The notes: generated by a model from the letters alone, not told the origin. Positions 1 through 7,260 are shown, counted from the first letter of the stretch. The stretch: DNA of 9,999 nucleotides from Kiritimatiellales bacterium (GCA_030621805.1 JAUXGY010000038.1:1-9999), one strand, 5' to 3'. Program-made: numbers and translations.

Positions 1-1767
1 TGGATGTCGTTTATTCCCTTGTTGATTATCCCGGTAGCGGTTCAGTGGTGGGCGGTCTGGTATCCCGGAGCCGAGCCGGGGGGTGGAGGGTATATTGCCC
101 AGAAGATGCTTTCGGCTAAGGATGAAAAAAATGCGATCGGTGCCACGATGTTGTTCAACTTCATGCACTATGCGGTACGTCCGTGGCCTTGGATTATCGT
201 AGCACTCGCTTCATTGATTATTTTCCCTCAGCTTTCCGATATCAAGGCACAGTTTCCGGAGATTGATCCGAAGTATCTCAAGTCCGATATTGCCTACCCG
301 GCTATGTTGGCGAAAATCCTTAGTCCTGGATGGCTCGGGATCATTGTGGCCTCATTGATTGCGGCCTATATGTCGACCATCGGGACGCACCTTAACTGGG
401 GCTCTTCCTATGTGGTGAATGATTTCTACAAGCGTTTTGTAAAAAAAGATGCCTCTGAAAAAGACATGGTTCGCATGGGCCGGATCTGTACCGTAGGTCT
501 CATGATCTTTGCAGGCTTCTTGGCGTTGACCGTACTCGACTCGGCTCAAAAGGGATTTGAACTCCTTTTCCTTTCCGGTGCGGGGACCGGTGCGATTTAT
601 TTACTTCGTTGGTTCTGGTGGCGGATTAATGCCATGACCGAGATCGTGGCTATGATTGTGGCCACGGGGGTAGCCGTTTGGCTTGTTTTTGGCCCCGCTG
701 ATGACGGGGTTCTTAAATGGTTTATTGCAACCGATACGGTTGCAAGCAAAGTGCAAGCCATTGATGATCCTGCCCTTCTCTCCTTTATCGATGCGGCACA
801 AGAGGAAGGGAAGCAGTGGGTCGGTGATGGGGATAACATTGTGGGCACACTCAATAGCGAGGTCGACCTTGCCGTAAAAGCATGGAAGAGCGCGGATAAA
901 AGCGATGTAAATGCCCGCTTGGTTGCACACGATGAATATTCCTTTGCCTACAAGCGTAAAGCCGATGTGGATGGGGCTTTATCCGTTGGAGCTCTTACTC
1001 AGAAATATCTCGAGCTAACCGCACCGGATGCCGTGATTATTGTTCCCCCGTCTCCGATTGATCCCCTTGCGAAAAAGAAACCGGATCCAACCGAGGCCGA
1101 GATGGCTGCACAGAAGAAGACCAATGGAATCGTCGCTGCAATCGTCGCGAAAGCAGCTGAAGCTTCTGGGGTTGAGAAGGTAGCATCTGCGCCAGCTTGG
1201 ACCACCTCGCTTGAAGCCTTCAAGATGGACTTGCGTGAAAAGCTACTCGTTAAAATCAATGCGCCCCTCGAAGCCAAAGGGAAGAAAGGAAGCGAGTTGA
1301 AAACGCTGGCGGCGTCAAATATTGCGTTCGGCGGCATCATCAAAAACGATACGGTTTATATTTATCATCCCGAGGTGGCGGGGCAGATCTTCTCGGTGAA
1401 GCTCATGCTCATGGTGATTGTCGTCACCATTTCCTGGCTACTCGGCACGTTCCTCAGCAAGCCCGTATCCAAGGAAGTCCTTTATAAATTCTACCGCGAA
1501 TGCCATCCCGGCGGCCCCGGTTGGGCGAAGGTGCTACGTGATGCGAAAGCGGAAGGAGTGGACCTTAATGGTGCTGAAAATATTGACTGGCAAATGCCAC
1601 TAAAACTCCTTTGTGTATTCATTGGATCCGTGGTGATTTACGGTGCGCTCTTCAGTGTTGGTAGTTTCATTTATGGAAATACCACGATGGGTATTGTTCT
1701 TGGAGCTATCGCGATTATCGGCACCGTTTTCCTAATGAAAGCTTTTGTCAAAATCAAGGTCGACTAA
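1..1767 (+). CDS. Sodium:solute symporter (SSS/SLC5 family), 5' end outside window
   Basis: This is an inner-membrane, probably Na+-coupled solute uptake protein. The frame is open to the window edge, so the ATG at 4 is internal; by comparison with the family a few hundred N-terminal residues should lie upstream. Counting from that ATG, the visible part has the family signature WWAVWYPGAEPGGGGYIAQ (residues 15-33), then HYAVRPWPW and further membrane helices. A hydrophilic, Ala/Lys-rich stretch follows at about residues 230-460. After it come a helix ending in FLSKPVSKEVL, the cytoplasmic motif FYRECHPGGPGW, and two last helices. Arg/Lys placement puts the insertion outside the cytoplasm (inference). 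In relatives I know, the helices flanking this point are joined by a much shorter loop. The substrate cannot be read from sequence; a sugar or sugar acid is plausible given the GH20 gene downstream. An intrinsic terminator follows the stop. Family assignment is firm. Confidence 0.93.
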   Translation, partial: WMSFIPLLIIPVAVQWWAVWYPGAEPGGGGYIAQKMLSAKDEKNAIGATMLFNFMHYAVRPWPWIIVALASLIIFPQLSDIKAQFPEIDPKYLKSDIAYPAMLAKILSPGWLGIIVASLIAAYMSTIGTHLNWGSSYVVNDFYKRFVKKDASEKDMVRMGRICTVGLMIFAGFLALTVLDSAQKGFELLFLSGAGTGAIYLLRWFWWRINAMTEIVAMIVATGVAVWLVFGPADDGVLKWFIATDTVASKVQAIDDPALLSFIDAAQEEGKQWVGDGDNIVGTLNSEVDLAVKAWKSADKSDVNARLVAHDEYSFAYKRKADVDGALSVGALTQKYLELTAPDAVIIVPPSPIDPLAKKKPDPTEAEMAAQKKTNGIVAAIVAKAAEASGVEKVASAPAWTTSLEAFKMDLREKLLVKINAPLEAKGKKGSELKTLAASNIAFGGIIKNDTVYIYHPEVAGQIFSVKLMLMVIVVTISWLLGTFLSKPVSKEVLYKFYRECHPGGPGWAKVLRDAKAEGVDLNGAENIDWQMPLKLLCVFIGSVVIYGALFSVGSFIYGNTTMGIVLGAIAIIGTVFLMKAFVKIKVD

Positions 1768-1799
1768 TGCCGCTCGTTCTTTTTTGAGAACCTGCTAAA

Positions 1800-1829
1800 G
1801 GCGGAACACATCATGTGTTCCGCCCTTTT
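1800..1829 (+). terminator. Rho-independent terminator after the symporter gene
   Basis: The arms GGCGGAACAC (1800-1809) and GTGTTCCGCC (1815-1824) pair perfectly around the loop ATCAT, and CTTTTCTT follows. It lies 32 nt after the symporter stop and ends about 25 nt before the next start codon. The near-perfect palindrome could also act weakly on the opposite strand. It isolates the symporter transcript from the GNAT gene unless read-through occurs. Confidence 0.85.
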
Positions 1830-1842
1830 CTTGCCAGTCGTT

Positions 1843-1846
1843 GGAG
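1843..1846 (+). promoter_or_regulatory. Shine-Dalgarno site deciding the GNAT start
   Basis: GGAG sits 8 nt before the ATG at 1855. The upstream in-frame ATG at 1813 lies inside the terminator hairpin and has no such site, so 1855 is the chosen start. Confidence 0.7.
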
Positions 1847-1854
1847 CATCGCGA

Positions 1855-2280
1855 ATGAATCTAGAAAGAGTAGCGTATAAAACCCATGCCGAAGAAATCG
1901 TGGCGATACGCACGGAGGTATTCATTTGCGAACAAAGGGTTCCCGAGGAGCTGGAGATGGATGGTTTGGATTCGGGCGCCATGCATGTGCTGGTCTTTGA
2001 TGGCGACGAAGCCATCGGAACGGGGCGAATTCTGCCGGATGGACATATCGGGCGGATTGCCGTGAAACACCACTATAGAAACCGGGGAACGGGGCGGATG
2101 ATCACACAGAAACTGTTGGGTATCGCGCGCGATTTAAACCTGCCCGAAGTCTGGTTGTCGTCCCAATACCATGCCCGCGAATTTTATCAAAAGCTGGGGT
2201 TCGCCGAGCAGGGCGATTGCTATGAAGAGGCGGGGATCGCGCATGTGCGAATGACCCGAAAAATTGATTTGAAGGAGTAG
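1855..2280 (+). CDS. GNAT-family N-acetyltransferase, ElaA/YjcF-like
   Basis: This 141-residue cytoplasmic protein is predicted to move an acetyl group from acetyl-CoA to an amine; the acceptor is unknown. The N-terminal pattern R19, VF (22-23), EQ (26-27), P30, E34, D36, D39 is the hallmark of the ElaA/YjcF subgroup. The acetyl-CoA pyrophosphate loop is RNRGTG (75-80), which follows the beta-strand GRIAV. The later part AREFYQKLGF matches the usual final GNAT motif. Length is normal for a single-domain GNAT. The start at 1855 is favoured by its Shine-Dalgarno site. Its stop lies 3 nt before the ATP-grasp start, so the two are almost certainly co-translated. No convincing promoter was found between the symporter terminator and this gene. 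The family is clear; the substrate is not. Confidence 0.88.
   Translation: MNLERVAYKTHAEEIVAIRTEVFICEQRVPEELEMDGLDSGAMHVLVFDGDEAIGTGRILPDGHIGRIAVKHHYRNRGTGRMITQKLLGIARDLNLPEVWLSSQYHAREFYQKLGFAEQGDCYEEAGIAHVRMTRKIDLKE
2272..2277 (+). promoter_or_regulatory. Shine-Dalgarno site supporting a GTG start
   Basis: AAGGAG lies 6 nt before the GTG at 2284 and overlaps the end of the GNAT gene. It supports GTG as the start; the next in-frame ATG is some 30 codons later and would remove the N-terminal fold. Confidence 0.75.
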
Positions 2281-2283
2281 ACT

Positions 2284-3456
2284 GTGTTTTTTGTCGATAA
2301 ACCCTACCTCTCGGACTTCTTGAAAAAGACGATCCGGGATCATGCGATTCCTATTGTGGACACAGTCCAATCAAGGGAGATGGGCTTGCTTCCGGGAACC
2401 CTGTTGGTGAGCGAAGCCGAGGCCATTGAGCGAATGCAGGCACCGGACGCACCGCCGATCTATACGACGTCGGAAAACGCACTCGGTTGGATTGCCGCGC
2501 ATTTGGCCTCGGGCGACCTTCCTGAAAAGGTGGAGCTGTTCAAGGACAAGGCCAAGTTCCGGCGGTTGCTCCAACCGCTGTTTCCCGACTTTTATTTTAA
2601 GGAAATACGGATTGAAGATGCGGCGAAGCTGCCGGTCGGTGATTTGCCGTTCCCTCTGATCATCAAGCCCGCCGTCGGATTCATGAGCTTGGGGGTGCGC
2701 AGGGCTTTCAATCCAGCGGAATGGGTCGGGGCGGTGGATTCCATCGAACAGGAGATCCAGCGGATCAAGGGGCTTTATCCCGAGCACGTGGTCGGTACGC
2801 AATCCTTTATTATCGAGGCGTGCATGCCGGGCGAAGAGTTTGCGGTGGATGCCTATTTCGATGCTGACGGAAACCCGGTTGTCCTCGGCATTCTCCAGCA
2901 CCTCTTTTCTTCCGAGGCCGATCTGAGTGATCGGGTCTATGTTTCGTCCAAGGAAATCATGGAGCAGTATTTGGATGAATTTACCGGTTTTATTGGGAAG
3001 CTCGGCCGTCTGGCCGGAGTCAAAAACTTTGCGGTGCACGTTGAGTTAAGAAGGGATGCGATGGGAACCCTGTTTCCTATCGAAGTCAATCCCATGCGCT
3101 TTGGCGGGTGGTGCACCACCGCCGACCTCTCTTTTTATGCCTATGGACTGAATCCCTACCTTTGCTACTACGCGCAGGATAAGCCGGATTGGCCTGCTCT
3201 TCTTGAAGGCAAGGAAGGGAGGCTCTTTAGTTTGGTGGTGCTGGAAAACTCGACGGGCATCTCTGGGGATCGGATCCAAGCGTTCGACTACGAAAAGGTG
3301 TGTTCCATGCTTGAGAACCCACTCGAATTACGAAAAATTGACGTCAATGAATATCCTGTTTTTGGGTTTCTGTTTGCAGAGACCCGTGCGGGTCGCGAGA
3401 GGGAACTTGAAAATGTATTGAATTTGGATCTGAATGAATTTGTGTCAATGAAATGA
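2284..3456 (+). CDS. ATP-grasp domain protein (carboxylate-amine ligase-like)
   Basis: This is a 390-residue cytoplasmic protein that starts at GTG. ATP-grasp enzymes join a carboxylate to an amine or thiol through an acyl-phosphate, using ATP. Visible signs are the nucleotide-binding strand PLIIKPAVGFMSLGV, with Lys at 128; the segment FIIEACMPGEEFAVDAYF typical of the central lid and ATP-binding region; and the metal-binding end HVELRR...PIEVNPMRFGG, with E254, E267, N269 and R272. The first ~100 residues look like the family's N-terminal domain, and a ~100-residue tail follows the catalytic part. It has no signal peptide. It resembles the amino-acid-ligase branch of ATP-grasp proteins rather than biotin carboxylase or D-Ala-D-Ala ligase, but I cannot name substrates. 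It sits between a GNAT and a secreted GH20 enzyme in a close-packed unit. Fold is confident; reaction unknown. Confidence 0.88.
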   Translation: MFFVDKPYLSDFLKKTIRDHAIPIVDTVQSREMGLLPGTLLVSEAEAIERMQAPDAPPIYTTSENALGWIAAHLASGDLPEKVELFKDKAKFRRLLQPLFPDFYFKEIRIEDAAKLPVGDLPFPLIIKPAVGFMSLGVRRAFNPAEWVGAVDSIEQEIQRIKGLYPEHVVGTQSFIIEACMPGEEFAVDAYFDADGNPVVLGILQHLFSSEADLSDRVYVSSKEIMEQYLDEFTGFIGKLGRLAGVKNFAVHVELRRDAMGTLFPIEVNPMRFGGWCTTADLSFYAYGLNPYLCYYAQDKPDWPALLEGKEGRLFSLVVLENSTGISGDRIQAFDYEKVCSMLENPLELRKIDVNEYPVFGFLFAETRAGRERELENVLNLDLNEFVSMK

Positions 3457-3463
3457 AAAGGAG
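3456..3463 (+). promoter_or_regulatory. Shine-Dalgarno site deciding the GH20 start
   Basis: AAAAGGAG is centred 7 nt before the ATG at 3471. An in-frame ATG at 3453 overlaps the ATP-grasp stop codon, but the strong site lies downstream of it. The start at 3471 also gives a cleaner signal peptide. Confidence 0.8.
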
Positions 3464-3470
3464 CAATAGG

Positions 3471-5486
3471 ATGAATAAGTTAATGGGTTTAATTGGAGGT
3501 GTGGTGATGATGGTATGCAACAGTGGTGCAGTAGCGATTGTTCCGCAACCGAGCGAGATCAAGGCGACCGGGGGCACACTTGAGTTGAAGGCAGCGTCTG
3601 TGATTGCCTACGCCGATGCGGCTGCTAAAAAACCGGCGGAAATGCTGGCGGTCTCTCTCCGTCCGGCAACGGGGTTCAAGCTTCCGGTTAAGCCTGGAAC
3701 ACAAGGCACCATCGTTTTTCGTATAACGGACGATGCAAAGCTGGGGAGCGAGAGTTACGCATTACGCGTTACGGATCACGTTATCATCACGGCCCCCACC
3801 GAGAAGGGTCTCTTCTACGGTGCACAAACGTTGCGCCAACTCCTCCCCATCGAAATCTTCAGCTCGAAAAAGGGTTCCGTCAAATGGATGATTCCCGGTG
3901 TGGAAATCCGGGATGTGCCTCGCTTCGGGTGGCGCGGCATGCACTTGGATGTGGGCCGCCACTTTTTCGAGGTGGACGACATTAAGAAGTTTATCAATCT
4001 ACTGTCCATCCACAAGCTTAACACCTTTCACTGGCACCTGACCGAGGACCAGGGTTGGCGGGTTGAGATCAAGAAATATCCAAAGCTGACCACGGTCGGC
4101 GCCTACCGTGCTTCAACCCCACCCTACGGAAACCGAGGCGGTTCTGACAGTAAGCGTTACGGCGGGTTCTACACTCAGGAGGAGATTCGCGCTATCGTGG
4201 CCTATGCGACGGAACGCCACATTACCATCGTTCCCGAAATCGACATGCCGGGGCATATGGCGGCGGCGGTGGCCAGCTATCCGAAAGTCGGCAATACCGA
4301 CATCCCGAACTATAATCCAAAAGTAGAAACCCATTGGGGTGTTCATCCCTACATTCTCGCGCCATCGGAGGAGGCCTTCGAGTTTGTGGAAAATGTGTTG
4401 GCTGAAATCTGCGACTTATTTCCCTCGAAGTATATCCACATCGGCGGCGATGAAGCGCCGAAGGGGCAGTGGAAAAAATCCAAGCTTGCCCAAGAGGTGA
4501 TCAAGCGCGAAGGGTTACATAACGAGCACGAGCTGCAAAGCTACTTTATCCAGCGGGTCGAAAAGATCCTCGAAAAGCAGGGTCGGTCGCTGATCGGCTG
4601 GGACGAGATCCGAGAGGGCGGCCTTTCGCCGCAGGCCACGGTCATGTCCTGGCGCGGCGTCCAAGGCGGAATTGCCTCGGCCAAGGAGGGGCACGATGTG
4701 GTAATGGCCCCAAACAGCTACACCTATTTCGACCACTACCAAAGCGATGCAAAAGCCGAGCTGGCCAAAGGCGCCGAATTTGAATGTATTGGCGGGTTCC
4801 TGCCCATCAAGAAGGTCTACTCCTTCGACCCCGTCCTTCCGGGTACGCTGAGCGACGCCGAGCAGAAACATGTGCTGGGCGTTCAGGCGCAGCTCTGGAC
4901 GGAATATATGAAGACGTGGGACAAGGTGGAATACTTGGCTTTCCCCCGTATGGCGGCTCTCGCCGAGGTGGCATGGACCCATCCGGAAAATAAGGACTTT
5001 GCCGATTTTTCCGCCCGACTAGAACCGATGCGTAACCGATATCGGGCGCTGGGACTGAACGCATACGACGGTGAACTGCCCAAGCCGCCCCGGTCACTCG
5101 ACGGGACGACCATTAAATCCTCGATGCCCTACTACGGAAACCATTTGGTCGAATGCGCCCATGATGGAAAAGCGGATACATTTTTCTGGTCGTCCCGAGC
5201 CCCAGACAAAGATGACCATATCACGCTGAGCTTCGACCAGCCCCTAGTTTCGCCGGCCAAGATTTCTATCTCCACCGGCGGTGAGGATGCACAGTCTGCC
5301 GACCGTCTTGAAAACGGGCGGCTCGAAGTTTCCCGCGACGGTAAACAGTGGAAAAGGATTGCTCTGTTCAAGGACGGTAAGGCGATTGGAACGGCTTCGA
5401 CCGGAACGAAGCACATTCGCGTCCTTGCTACTGCGTCGCACAGTAAATGGGTGATCGTTCGCGAAATTTCCGTGGAGATCGATTAG
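3471..5486 (+). CDS. Secreted beta-N-acetylhexosaminidase, GH20, with C-terminal discoidin-like domain
   Basis: This 671-residue enzyme removes terminal GlcNAc or GalNAc from glycans by substrate-assisted retaining catalysis. Residues 1-22 form a signal peptide with a likely signal peptidase I site after AVA; the Cys at 16 lacks a proper lipobox. Residues ~23-145 match the GH20b N-terminal domain. The catalytic barrel begins at GWRGMHLDVGRHF (153-165), where R163 is the usual substrate-binding Arg, and continues with HWHLTEDQGWR (from 187) and VPEIDMPGH. The catalytic pair is HIGGDEAP, D327 and E328. SWRG and QLWTEYM complete the pocket. From about residue 544 a beta-rich tail (GNHLVECAHDGKADTFFWSS onward) resembles F5/8 type C/CBM32-type sugar-binding modules. 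It is the last gene of the GNAT/ATP-grasp unit, 14 nt after the ATP-grasp stop. Length and domains are normal for the family. Confidence 0.96.
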   Translation: MNKLMGLIGGVVMMVCNSGAVAIVPQPSEIKATGGTLELKAASVIAYADAAAKKPAEMLAVSLRPATGFKLPVKPGTQGTIVFRITDDAKLGSESYALRVTDHVIITAPTEKGLFYGAQTLRQLLPIEIFSSKKGSVKWMIPGVEIRDVPRFGWRGMHLDVGRHFFEVDDIKKFINLLSIHKLNTFHWHLTEDQGWRVEIKKYPKLTTVGAYRASTPPYGNRGGSDSKRYGGFYTQEEIRAIVAYATERHITIVPEIDMPGHMAAAVASYPKVGNTDIPNYNPKVETHWGVHPYILAPSEEAFEFVENVLAEICDLFPSKYIHIGGDEAPKGQWKKSKLAQEVIKREGLHNEHELQSYFIQRVEKILEKQGRSLIGWDEIREGGLSPQATVMSWRGVQGGIASAKEGHDVVMAPNSYTYFDHYQSDAKAELAKGAEFECIGGFLPIKKVYSFDPVLPGTLSDAEQKHVLGVQAQLWTEYMKTWDKVEYLAFPRMAALAEVAWTHPENKDFADFSARLEPMRNRYRALGLNAYDGELPKPPRSLDGTTIKSSMPYYGNHLVECAHDGKADTFFWSSRAPDKDDHITLSFDQPLVSPAKISISTGGEDAQSADRLENGRLEVSRDGKQWKRIALFKDGKAIGTASTGTKHIRVLATASHSKWVIVREISVEID

Positions 5487-5778
5487 TTTGTCCAATGGCA
5501 GACGGGCTTCATAGACGAGGGTAATTCCTGTGGGAATGGAAAGCCCTTCCGTTTTACAAAAGAAGCCTTCCTCGACCCGGCAGGGAGCCGAATAATTCAG
5601 GAAACCTCTCAAGGTTTATCTGCCGAATATATAGAGGGATTTTCGGATTTTTGGCGTATTGGGAAGAAGAGGCTGTCACAAGCGTTGGACACCATTTGAT
5701 TTTAGTTGAAGATTTACATGGAAAAATATTTAGAAACACGGTAAACAACCGACTCATTCAATTAAGGAAATTAGAGAT
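5487..5778 (+). other. 292-nt intergenic region before the cold-shock gene
   Basis: No convincing gene is present; short open frames on both strands lack family features. A weak stem at 5504-5546 (GGGCTT/AAGCCC outer arms, ATTCC/GGAAT inner hairpin at 5524-5537) followed by TTCCGTTTT could be a poor terminator for the GH20 gene. A second small hairpin is CGGC/GCCG at 5578-5590. The last ~80 nt are AT-rich. TTGAAG (5706-5711) with TATTTA (5727-5732) is a possible promoter, but its 15-nt spacing is short. A long untranslated leader would be in keeping with known cold-shock genes. Confidence 0.4.
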
Positions 5779-5982
5779 ATGGAAACAGGTACAGTAAAAT
5801 GGTTCAGTTCGGAAAAAGGTTTTGGCTTCATCACTCCTGACGGAGGCGGAACAGATATGTTCGTTCATCACTCTGAAATTAAAGTCTCAGGCTATGCTTC
5901 ACTCGACGAAGGCCAGAAGGTCTCCTACGATGTTGGAGAAGGTCAGAAAGGACCCTGCGCAACAAACGTCATTCCGCTTTAG
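5779..5982 (+). CDS. Cold-shock domain protein, CspA family
   Basis: This 67-residue protein is a single OB-fold that binds single-stranded RNA or DNA and acts as an RNA chaperone in the cytoplasm. RNP1 is KGFGFI (residues 13-18) and RNP2 is MFVHHS (27-32). The opening GTVKWFSSEKGFGFI and the ending KGPCATNVIPL are typical. RNP2 has His at 31 where E. coli CspA has Phe, a common variant. AAGGA (5764-5768) lies 10 nt before the ATG. It appears to be transcribed alone, with an intrinsic terminator 33 nt after the stop. Several csp paralogues are common in bacteria, so no specific letter is assigned. Family identity is certain. Confidence 0.97.
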   Translation: METGTVKWFSSEKGFGFITPDGGGTDMFVHHSEIKVSGYASLDEGQKVSYDVGEGQKGPCATNVIPL

Positions 5983-6015
5983 TTCACATGAATTAAACGA
6001 ATGAAGTTGCACACG

Positions 6016-6042
6016 AAAAGCGCCCGTCTGGGCGCTTTTTTT
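6016..6042 (+). terminator. Rho-independent terminator of the cold-shock gene
   Basis: AAAAGCGCCC (6016-6025) and GGGCGCTTTT (6030-6039) form a perfect 10-bp stem with the loop GTCT and run into seven T residues (6036-6042). The A-run at the left base also makes it potentially bidirectional. Confidence 0.95.
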
Positions 6043-6045
6043 GTT

Positions 6046-6118
6046 GGCTAGGCAAAGCCGGTAGCACCCTGTCCGAGGGGACGTGAATCTGATTCGCAAG
6101 TCCGGTGCTGTTTTTCTT
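6046..6118 (+). ncRNA. Candidate structured RNA or second terminator upstream of pta
   Basis: AGCACC (6063-6068) pairs with GGTGCT (6104-6109), directly followed by TTTTTCTT. Inside, GTGAA (6083-6087) pairs with TTCGC (6093-6097) around TCTGA. GGAC (6079-6082) can pair either with GTCC at 6071-6074 (loop GAGG) or with GTCC at 6100-6103, so two exclusive folds exist. A small stem GGCT/AGCC (6046-6059) precedes it. It begins a few nt after the csp terminator and ends 131 nt before pta. It matches no riboswitch consensus that I recognise. It may be a small RNA, an attenuator, or only a complex terminator. Confidence 0.4.
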
Positions 6119-6249
6119 AACCTCTGCAACGTTGAAACCCTCAAGATTTGTACGGATTTGAATTGCGGAAAAGTGGGGAGTTGCTAGTTTTTGCGGAGAT
6201 TTTTCAAAATTGAGGATGTAGAGACTCCTAAAATAGGTAAAACAAGCTC
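6119..6249 (+). other. AT-rich leader region of pta-ackA
   Basis: These 131 nt hold no gene. They should contain the pta promoter and 5' leader, yet no good -35/-10 pair stands out. TTGCGGA occurs twice as a direct repeat (6163-6169 and 6191-6197), and CAACGTTG (6128-6135 approx.) is a short palindrome. The best ribosome-binding candidate is a weak AGG at 6235-6237, 12 nt before the pta ATG. Confidence 0.4.
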
Positions 6250-7251
6250 ATGGAAAGAAGCATATTTATTCAGCAGATCATTGATGCTGCGAAGGTTAGG
6301 AAAAGCAATATTGTGCTGCCCGAGGGTAACGATGAACGCATCCTCGAAGCCGCAAATACGATTAATCAGGAGAGGATTGCATCGATTATTCTGCTAGGTG
6401 ACGAACAACAGATTGCGGAGATCTTTTCCTCCAAAGGGTGGAGCCTCGAAGGTATTAAGGTCATCAATCCTGAGACCTCTGAAAAACTCCAAGACTATGC
6501 CGACACGTTCTATGAGCTGCGCAAAGCGAAGGGAATGACCCTCGAGCAGGCACTCGAGACCGTTAAGCAGTTTAACTATTTTGGCATGATGATCATGCAT
6601 GCGGGCGAAGCTGATGGGTTGGTTTCCGGTGCGGATCACTCTACGGCCGATACCGTCCGGCCCGCATTGCAGATTATTAAATCCGCCAAGAAAGGTGCGA
6701 CCGTTTCGAGCTTCTTTATCATGGACGTCAACGACAAGACCTACCTCTTTTCCGACTGCGCCCTAGTGGAAAACCCGACCTCCGAACAGTTGGCTGACAT
6801 TGCGGTCGACAGTGCTGTCTCTGCTCTGGCCTACGATATTCCGCCAAGGGTTGCCCTACTTTCCTATTCCACCTATGGCTCCGGTAAGAGCGAGATGGTT
6901 GAAAAGGTTTCCAAAGCCGTAGAGCTGGCCAAGCAGAAAGTCATCGAAGAATTTTCCGATAAAGATATCGTGATCGACGGCGAGTTGCAGGCCGATTCAG
7001 CAATTGTTCCGGGCGTTGCTCAGAAAAAAGCACCGAACAGTCCGCTCGGCGGAGAGGCTCGCGTTTTGATTTTCCCCGATCTCAACGCTGCGAACATTGG
7101 TTATAAACTGGTTCAACGCTTGGCGGGGGCGGGGGCTTATGGCCCCATTCTCCAAGGCTTGAATAAACCGGTGAATGATCTTTCTCGTGGATGCAGTGTC
7201 GAAGATATTGTCGGTACTGTTGCTCTTACCGCTCTACAATCGGGTCATTAA
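6250..7251 (+). CDS. pta: Phosphate acetyltransferase (short form)
   Basis: This 333-residue cytoplasmic enzyme interconverts acetyl-CoA plus phosphate with acetyl phosphate plus CoA. The length equals that of the compact Methanosarcina type; the N-terminal BioD-like and DRTGG domains of E. coli Pta are absent. Signature blocks are NIVLPEGNDERILEAA near the N-terminus, the stretch ADGLVSGADHSTADTVRPAL in mid-protein, and NDLSRGCSVEDIVGTVALTA at the end. S312, R313 and D319 fall exactly where Methanosarcina thermophila Pta has its catalytic S309, R310 and D316. The ackA gene follows after 16 nt, so the pair should form one transcript giving ATP from acetyl-CoA or activating acetate. The Shine-Dalgarno site is weak, and the long leader may hold control elements. 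Confidence 0.97.
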   Translation: MERSIFIQQIIDAAKVRKSNIVLPEGNDERILEAANTINQERIASIILLGDEQQIAEIFSSKGWSLEGIKVINPETSEKLQDYADTFYELRKAKGMTLEQALETVKQFNYFGMMIMHAGEADGLVSGADHSTADTVRPALQIIKSAKKGATVSSFFIMDVNDKTYLFSDCALVENPTSEQLADIAVDSAVSALAYDIPPRVALLSYSTYGSGKSEMVEKVSKAVELAKQKVIEEFSDKDIVIDGELQADSAIVPGVAQKKAPNSPLGGEARVLIFPDLNAANIGYKLVQRLAGAGAYGPILQGLNKPVNDLSRGCSVEDIVGTVALTALQSGH

Positions 7252-7256
7252 CCTTC

Positions 7257-7260
7257 AGGA
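7257..7260 (+). promoter_or_regulatory. Shine-Dalgarno site deciding the ackA start
   Basis: AGGA lies 7 nt before the ATG at 7268. The reading frame is open further upstream into pta, but only the start at 7268 gives the conserved N-terminus MKILVLNSGSSSIK. Confidence 0.8.

Noticed and set aside
1776..1791. GTTCT/AGAAC palindrome as a LexA-type operator
   Set aside because: Spacing does not match the LexA boxes I know and no SOS gene follows; a chance or minor hairpin is more likely.
1813..1854. Upstream in-frame ATG that would extend the GNAT protein by 14 residues
   Set aside because: It lies within the terminator hairpin, has no Shine-Dalgarno site, and the added residues precede the conserved family start. 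The ATG at 1855 has GGAG 8 nt upstream.
2371..3039. Long minus-strand open frame of 222 codons opposite the ATP-grasp gene
   Set aside because: It is a shadow of a clearly coding plus-strand gene, shows no family motif and is rich in His/Arg/Leu as expected from antisense reading.
5554..5757. 67-codon minus-strand open frame in the spacer before csp
   Set aside because: It shows no recognisable motif, no clear ribosome-binding site, and a low-complexity hydrophobic/basic mix typical of non-coding sequence.
6046..6118. Possible tRNA or tRNA-like gene
   Set aside because: Stems are present, but there is no T-loop consensus, no seven-base anticodon loop geometry and no CCA-type acceptor of proper length on either strand.
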